Source of the DNA: Sandaracinaceae bacterium
GTDB lineage: Bacteria; Myxococcota_A; Polyangia; Polyangiales; JAFGIB01
Direction of reading: 5' to 3'
Assembly (NCBI GenBank): GCA_017881055.1
Contig: JADGRF010000099.1
Span: 1 to 64,000, forward strand
Length of the DNA: 64,000 nt
Shown here: piece after piece, positions 60,127 through 64,000 of the stretch
Numbering within the stretch: position 1 is the first letter of the stretch
How the letters are laid out: each line of letters begins with the position of its first letter
Program-made: the position numbers and the translations under genes
The notes under the pieces: generated by a model
The model's database searches: none
Told to the model about the DNA's origin: nothing
What the model saw: the letters and a program-made list of their open reading frames with translations, nothing else

Positions 60127-61413
60127 GTGCCAAAGGAAGCCGCGATCCGGTTCTGGCCCAAGACCGACGTAGGTCGGGTGCGCGACGCCAACGAGGATTC
60201 GTTCCTCGTCGACGAAGGCCTTGGGCTCTTCGTGGTGGCCGACGGCATGGGCGGTCACGCTGCGGGCGAGGTAGCGAGCAACGTCGCCGTGCACGCAGTG
60301 CGCGACACCGTGGCGCGCGAGCGCGAGCTGATCGAGCGCTTCGAGCGCGGTGAGCCCAACGCGAGCCGACAGGACGTGCTGCGCCTGCTCGAGCTCGGCG
60401 TCCAGAACGCCTGCGCCGCCGTGTACAACGAAGCGCAGAAGGATCCGAACAAGCGCGGCATGGGGACGACCATCGTCGTGCTCTTGCTCGTCGGCACGCG
60501 CGGCTTCATCGCGCACGTCGGGGACTCGCGCATCTACGTGTGTCGCGGGGACTCGCTGCACCAGCTGACCGAGGATCACTCCCTGATCAACGAGCTGCTC
60601 AAGCGCGGCCGCCTCACGCCGGAGCAAATCGGCAAGCTCAACATGAAGAACGCCGTCACGCGCGCTGTCGGCGTGTACGAGAGCGTGGAAGCCGACACGC
60701 TCGACTTCGACGTGCTCGCGGGCGATCGCTACTTGCTCTGCACCGACGGCCTGACCGAGTACACGCAGCCGAACGACATCCTGCGCGTGTTCCGGGAAGC
60801 GCCAGAGGAGAAGTCCGCGCAGACCTTCATCGACCTGGCGAACCAGGGCGGCGGCAAAGACAACATCACCGCGGTCGTGGTCAAGGTGCCCGACACGCGT
60901 GGGCTCGATCGGCTCGCGAACGAGGTCAACCTCAAGCTCGAGACGCTGCATCGCATGCCGCTGTTCCGTCACCTCACGTACCAAGAGCTGGTGCGGGTGA
61001 TGAACATCACGGATGTCCGCGCCTACGCGCCCAACGACGTGATCCTGGGCGAAGGCGAAGACGGCGACGAGATGTTCATCGTCCTGACCGGCGGCGCACG
61101 CGTGCACTCGGGCGACGCCAAGATCACGGTGCTCGGCCCCGGCCAGCACTTCGGCGAGATGGCGTTGGTCGACAAGGCCCCGCGCAGCGCCAGCGTATCG
61201 AGCGAAGGTGCGAGCAAGCTCATGGTCATGAAGCGCCGCGACTTCTTCGACATCGTGCGCAAAGACCACGACGTCGCGGTCAAGCTGCTCTGGGCGTTCT
61301 TGGGCGTGCTCACCGAGCGCTTGCGCAACACGTCGCGTGACTTGGGCGAGGCCCGTGAGCAACTCGCGCTGCGCGCGCTCGACGAAATGGTCGCGGACGT
61401 CGAAGACGCCTGA
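60127..61413 (+). CDS. PP2C-type Ser/Thr phosphatase fused to a cyclic-nucleotide-binding domain
   Basis: A 428-residue protein. The PP2C domain (~5-250) has DVGRVRDANEDSFLVD, VVADGMGGHAAGEVASN, FIAHVGDSRIYVCRGD, LLCTDGLTEYTQPNDI and GGGKDNITAVVVKV, giving all metal-binding Asp residues. The cNMP-binding domain (~285-395) has NDVILGEGEDGDEMFIVLTG and the phosphate-binding cassette HFGEMALVDKAPRSASV with its Arg, so cAMP or cGMP binding is plausible. It starts at a GTG after the divergent small gene. A FecR-like lipoprotein gene overlaps its stop by one base, so the two are coupled. It likely reverses Ser/Thr kinase phosphorylation in response to a cyclic nucleotide. Confidence 0.92.
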   Translation: MPKEAAIRFWPKTDVGRVRDANEDSFLVDEGLGLFVVADGMGGHAAGEVASNVAVHAVRDTVARERELIERFERGEPNASRQDVLRLLELGVQNACAAVYNEAQKDPNKRGMGTTIVVLLLVGTRGFIAHVGDSRIYVCRGDSLHQLTEDHSLINELLKRGRLTPEQIGKLNMKNAVTRAVGVYESVEADTLDFDVLAGDRYLLCTDGLTEYTQPNDILRVFREAPEEKSAQTFIDLANQGGGKDNITAVVVKVPDTRGLDRLANEVNLKLETLHRMPLFRHLTYQELVRVMNITDVRAYAPNDVILGEGEDGDEMFIVLTGGARVHSGDAKITVLGPGQHFGEMALVDKAPRSASVSSEGASKLMVMKRRDFFDIVRKDHDVAVKLLWAFLGVLTERLRNTSRDLGEAREQLALRALDEMVADVEDA

Positions 61414-62450
61414 TGTCTGCCAAAGCGCGTGTCCTGTTCGCGACCATGCTGCTGGTTGCCACCGCGTGCACGCCGAAATCGGCTGAACGCGCGAGGGTCG
61501 ACGAGCATGTCCCAACGCAGCCGGTTCCGTCAGCTGCAACGGAAGCGGTGTCTGAGCCTGCGCGCGTCGTTCCTTCGGAAGACGCGCGAGCCGCGCCGGG
61601 CGTAGCCGCTCGAGTCGCAAAAGTGACGGGCCAGGCGACGCTGTTCGGCTCACCCGAACCACTGAGCGTTGGTTTGCTGTTGTCACCGGGAGCGCTCGTG
61701 GTCACCGAGAACGGCGCTGAGCTGACGCTGGATGCCGGTGACGGATCTCGCTTCGTGCTCGACGAAGGCACGCTCGCGCTCTTGGCACCCGAGGACGACA
61801 ACGCGCTGGTGTTGATCCATGGCAGCGTGCACGTGCTCGGCTCGGGCCCCGCGTCCGCCGCCGCGCGACGACCGCTACGCGTGGCCAGCGAGCTTGCGTC
61901 GTGCGAGAGCCTGCGCGCGGTCGAGGCCTTCATGCGGGTCGAGGGTCCGGGGCGGCTGTCCATCGCCGTATTCTCCGGAGCGCTTGCCTTGGATCTGGAC
62001 TCTGCATCGGGCGCCTCTACGCAGCTGCCTGCCGGCCGCATGCTCGAGGTCTCCGTGCGCGGAACGAAGCTCGACAACGCTCCGCGGGACGTGAGCGCTG
62101 CTCGCACGTTGTTCGTCGCGCAGAAGTCGACGCCATCAGTGACAGGTCGCGCGGGCCTCTCCGCATCGTTCGCCCAGTCGAGCGCCGAGCTTACGGCCGA
62201 GCGCAATGCACAGAAGCTGGCGTCCGACGCGCAGCGCGCCGCACACGCGTCCGGCGCCGTGGCGCGCGTTCATGCATTGCAGACCGAGATCGTGGAGCGC
62301 GCGGAACACGTGATCGCGCATCGACGCCGGCTACGTACGCTCTACGAGCGCCGGTTGGCCGCGGCTTGCGAAGGCGCGCTCGAGGCGTGTGCGGCCGAGG
62401 TCCGGAAGCTCGCGGCCGAATACGTGGCCAGCGGCGCGCACGCTTCGTGA
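61413..62450 (+). CDS. FecR-like lipoprotein
   Basis: A 345-residue lipoprotein (VLFATMLLVATAC, lipid Cys at 19). After an Ala/Pro/Glu-rich spacer comes a FecR-like domain (~65-145: VAKVTGQATLFGSPEPLSVG, LLSPGALVVTENGAELTL, VLDEGTLALLAPED). A second beta-rich segment follows, then a long C-terminal helix (VHALQTEIVERAEHVIAHRR) with two Cys (CEGALEACAAEV). The FecR domain usually acts as a periplasmic sensor or ligand-binding fold. The ATG overlaps the PP2C stop by one base. Confidence 0.82.
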   Translation: MSAKARVLFATMLLVATACTPKSAERARVDEHVPTQPVPSAATEAVSEPARVVPSEDARAAPGVAARVAKVTGQATLFGSPEPLSVGLLLSPGALVVTENGAELTLDAGDGSRFVLDEGTLALLAPEDDNALVLIHGSVHVLGSGPASAAARRPLRVASELASCESLRAVEAFMRVEGPGRLSIAVFSGALALDLDSASGASTQLPAGRMLEVSVRGTKLDNAPRDVSAARTLFVAQKSTPSVTGRAGLSASFAQSSAELTAERNAQKLASDAQRAAHASGAVARVHALQTEIVERAEHVIAHRRRLRTLYERRLAAACEGALEACAAEVRKLAAEYVASGAHAS

Positions 62451-62460
62451 GCGTGCTGGG

Positions 62461-63357
62461 TCAGCGTCGTGCTGCGGGAGAGCCGTGAGCCTCGCGAGTT
62501 GCCAATGACAGACGCTCGTAGCTGATCATCGCGCCGAGTGGCCGCTCGCCCCCGAACATGGCGAGCCACGCGGCCGTGTCCGTGTCGGAATTGCCGTGAA
62601 AGCCGCCTTCGACCAGCAGCCGCGCGTACTCGTCGGGCTCGAGCAGCGTGCGCACGGGCTCACCGAGCGCGCGCATGCCGAGCGAGACCAGCCACTTCGT
62701 GTGGCGCATCCAGATCAGCGCGGGGGTCGCGTACGTCGTCGCGAGCTCGCTGCCGGCGGCCGAGCGCTCGGCCACGGCCTGCAATGTCGCTCGGATCGCA
62801 GCGCGCTCCAGGTATGGCACGACGCCCTCCCAAATCCAGAACGTGCGCCGGCTCGGGTCGTGCCCGTGCTCGTCGAGCCGCAGCGACAGCGAGTCGTGCG
62901 TGAAATCGACTGGGACGTAGCATAGCGCGTCGGCCCGCAGGGGCAGGCTCGCGGCGCGCGCCCGCTTGTTCGCCTGCGTGTCGGGATGGTCGACCTCGTA
63001 AACCGTGGCAGATGACAACGCGTCGAGTCGATGCGCGCGCGTGTCGAGGCCTGCACCCAGGATCACGATCTGATCGATGCCGCGGGCCAGGGCGCTCCCC
63101 GCCGCGCGATCGATCGCGAGCGAACGCAACGCCAGATGATCGACCAGGCCGAAGCTCGCGAGCGCGATGGCGCGCGGTAGAAAGGGCGCGACCCGCGCGC
63201 CACGGTCGAGCGCGGAGAGCGCGCGGTTCACCGTGCGGGGCAACAGCACGCGCGCGGCGCGGTCACCGGGATCGCACGCGGCCGCGCCGGCGCTCGAGGC
63301 CAGCGCGCGTGCGGAGGCAACGAAGATCGCGGTGACGCTCGGCAAACCAGCGCGCAT
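62461..63357 (-). CDS. LCMT-like class I SAM-dependent methyltransferase
   Basis: A 298-residue methyltransferase of the leucine-carboxyl-methyltransferase-like group (PPM1/TIGR00027). The SAM-binding motif is IVILGAGLDTRAHRL (near 96-110), then VYEVDHPDTQANKRA, YVPVDFTHDSLSLRLDEHG and FWIWEGVVPYLERAAIRATL. ASGIARGIDQ-type residues before the motif (observed as GSALARGIDQ) also fit. The methyl acceptor is unknown; several members act in secondary metabolism. A very short open frame sits just upstream. Confidence 0.88.
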   Translation of the reverse strand: MRAGLPSVTAIFVASARALASSAGAAACDPGDRAARVLLPRTVNRALSALDRGARVAPFLPRAIALASFGLVDHLALRSLAIDRAAGSALARGIDQIVILGAGLDTRAHRLDALSSATVYEVDHPDTQANKRARAASLPLRADALCYVPVDFTHDSLSLRLDEHGHDPSRRTFWIWEGVVPYLERAAIRATLQAVAERSAAGSELATTYATPALIWMRHTKWLVSLGMRALGEPVRTLLEPDEYARLLVEGGFHGNSDTDTAAWLAMFGGERPLGAMISYERLSLATREAHGSPAARR

Positions 63358-63369
63358 GCTCGAACGTGC

Positions 63370-63447
63370 TCACACCTTGAACGAGACCTTGGTCGCGGGA
63401 AACGCCATGACCGTGCCGTCTTCGATCTGCATGTCGAGCTCGCTCAC
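63370..63447 (-). CDS. Possible very small protein (25 aa) upstream of the methyltransferase
   Basis: A GTG-started frame preceded by GGAGGGCGGAG encodes 25 residues (MSELDMQIEDGTVMAFPATK-like). It ends 12 bases before the methyltransferase start. The ribosome site is good, but the frame is too short to be sure; it could be a leader peptide or chance. Confidence 0.25.
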   Translation of the reverse strand: MSELDMQIEDGTVMAFPATKVSFKV

Positions 63448-63626
63448 CTCCGCCCTCCGCGCCCTCTCGCGCTCCCCATCCGAACGCAGACGATACCATG
63501 CGCGTGGCTGCGGAACGCGCGCCGCATCGGCTCGAACGGCTCGGCCCCACAGTCACCTACCTCGGTCGCCTGCCGCGTCGGCGCAGGTGCGTGCGCTTTC
63601 CGATCCGTGGTATTGAGCCGGCGCTC

Positions 63627-64000
63627 ATGGGGAACCGCGCGCGTATCACGCGTCTCTCGGCGGCGGTCGTGACTGTCGCGACCGCAACGCTTGCCACGCT
63701 CTTCATGGGGCCGCTCTGCGCGCGCGCGCGCGCAGAGGAGGCGGCGCCGCGCGTGATGTCCGAGCCGACCGAGTACACCGATGTCATCGACGCGTTCGAC
63801 GCTCCGGACCCGTTCGACATCAACATGCATCTGGCGTTCATGCGCAGCGTCGAGTCGTCGTCGATCGATCGCGAAGTCGCGGGCGGGCCAGGCACCCGCT
63901 ACACGCACGTCGCAGACAGCACGCAGACGCTCAACTCGCTTCTGCTGGGTGTCGACGTTGGTCTGTACCAGGACCTGATGGTCTTCGTGCGCCTCCCGCT
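63627..64000 (+). CDS. Exported protein, N-terminal part only
   Basis: The frame starts at an ATG giving a signal peptide (MGNRARITRLSAAVVTVATA then TLATLFMGPLCARARA). It stays open to the end of the window (124 codons seen). The mature part begins EEAAPRVMSEPTEYTDVIDA and includes INMHLAFMRSVESSSIDREV and LLLGVDVGLYQDLMVFVRLP. The last segment looks like alternating beta strands of an outer-membrane protein of the transporter or porin type. An ATG at 63498 in the same frame is possible but would bury the signal peptide. Confidence 0.65.
   Translation, partial: MGNRARITRLSAAVVTVATATLATLFMGPLCARARAEEAAPRVMSEPTEYTDVIDAFDAPDPFDINMHLAFMRSVESSSIDREVAGGPGTRYTHVADSTQTLNSLLLGVDVGLYQDLMVFVRLP

Noticed and set aside
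59710-61686. A 658-codon open frame on the minus strand opposite the PP2C gene
   Set aside because: It overlaps a gene with complete PP2C and cNMP motifs and has antisense-like composition.

Overview
The window is GC-rich, coding-dense bacterial chromosome. It has long TPR and HEAT repeat proteins, many lipoproteins, PilZ, FHA and PP2C signalling domains, a thrombospondin-type-3 OmpA protein, a MerR-TPR fusion and a type III-secretion-like stator protein. That mix points to a myxobacterium-like organism (Myxococcota, Polyangia side). This placement is an inference; no rRNA gene lies in the window. One tRNA, tRNA-Leu(UAA), is present.

Layout. 1-3168 (minus): a HEAT-repeat membrane transporter-like gene with a clear single-base frameshift, preceded by a lipoprotein whose periplasmic solute-binding domain is circularly permuted. 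3332-9948: a tail-anchored PilZ protein, an Hsp70 ATPase-only protein, an SDR/thioesterase pair, pyrE, a FIST protein and a dienelactone-hydrolase-like enzyme. 10431-17463: an acyl-CoA desaturase, two tandem 30-cysteine lipoproteins, a gamma-glutamylcyclotransferase-like protein and a large L,D-transpeptidase-like lipoprotein. 17517-26155: dprA-topA-trmFO-(small membrane protein)-xerC-hslV-hslU, a gene order like that known from Firmicutes. 26190-29376: argB-argD-argF. 29496-33795: a J-domain/TPR protein, DnaK and a third protein sharing a small module with the J-domain protein. 33990-38940: argG, a CorC-like CBS protein, a phosphoesterase and a MerR-TPR protein. 38941-44472: an 1843-residue TPR protein with a PPLP-rich tail. 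44606-50163: pdxH, a cold-shock gene, PilZ, panD, tRNA-Leu next to a compound palindromic element, and an mtnP-pfkB pair. 50224-56301: a vWA-like lipoprotein, a double-FHA protein, an OmpA/TSP3 protein and a DUF1232 protein. 56388-60065 (minus): a SctL/FliH-like gene, an M50 protease and a membrane protein. 60127-64000: a PP2C phosphatase with a cyclic-nucleotide domain coupled to a FecR-like lipoprotein, a methyltransferase, and the start of an exported protein.

How genes work together. Recognisable units are arginine biosynthesis (argBDF plus argG), DNA processing and proteolysis (dprA to hslVU), an Hsp70/J-protein unit, and methylthioadenosine salvage. The most unusual items are: (1) a dispersed hairpin repeat family with compensated stem changes and one copy nested inside another; (2) the permuted solute-binding lipoprotein; (3) twin lipoproteins with a fully conserved 30-cysteine pattern; (4) the J-protein/DnaK/partner triad; (5) a 370-bp compound inverted-repeat element beside tRNA-Leu. 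All functions are read from sequence; no database search was run.
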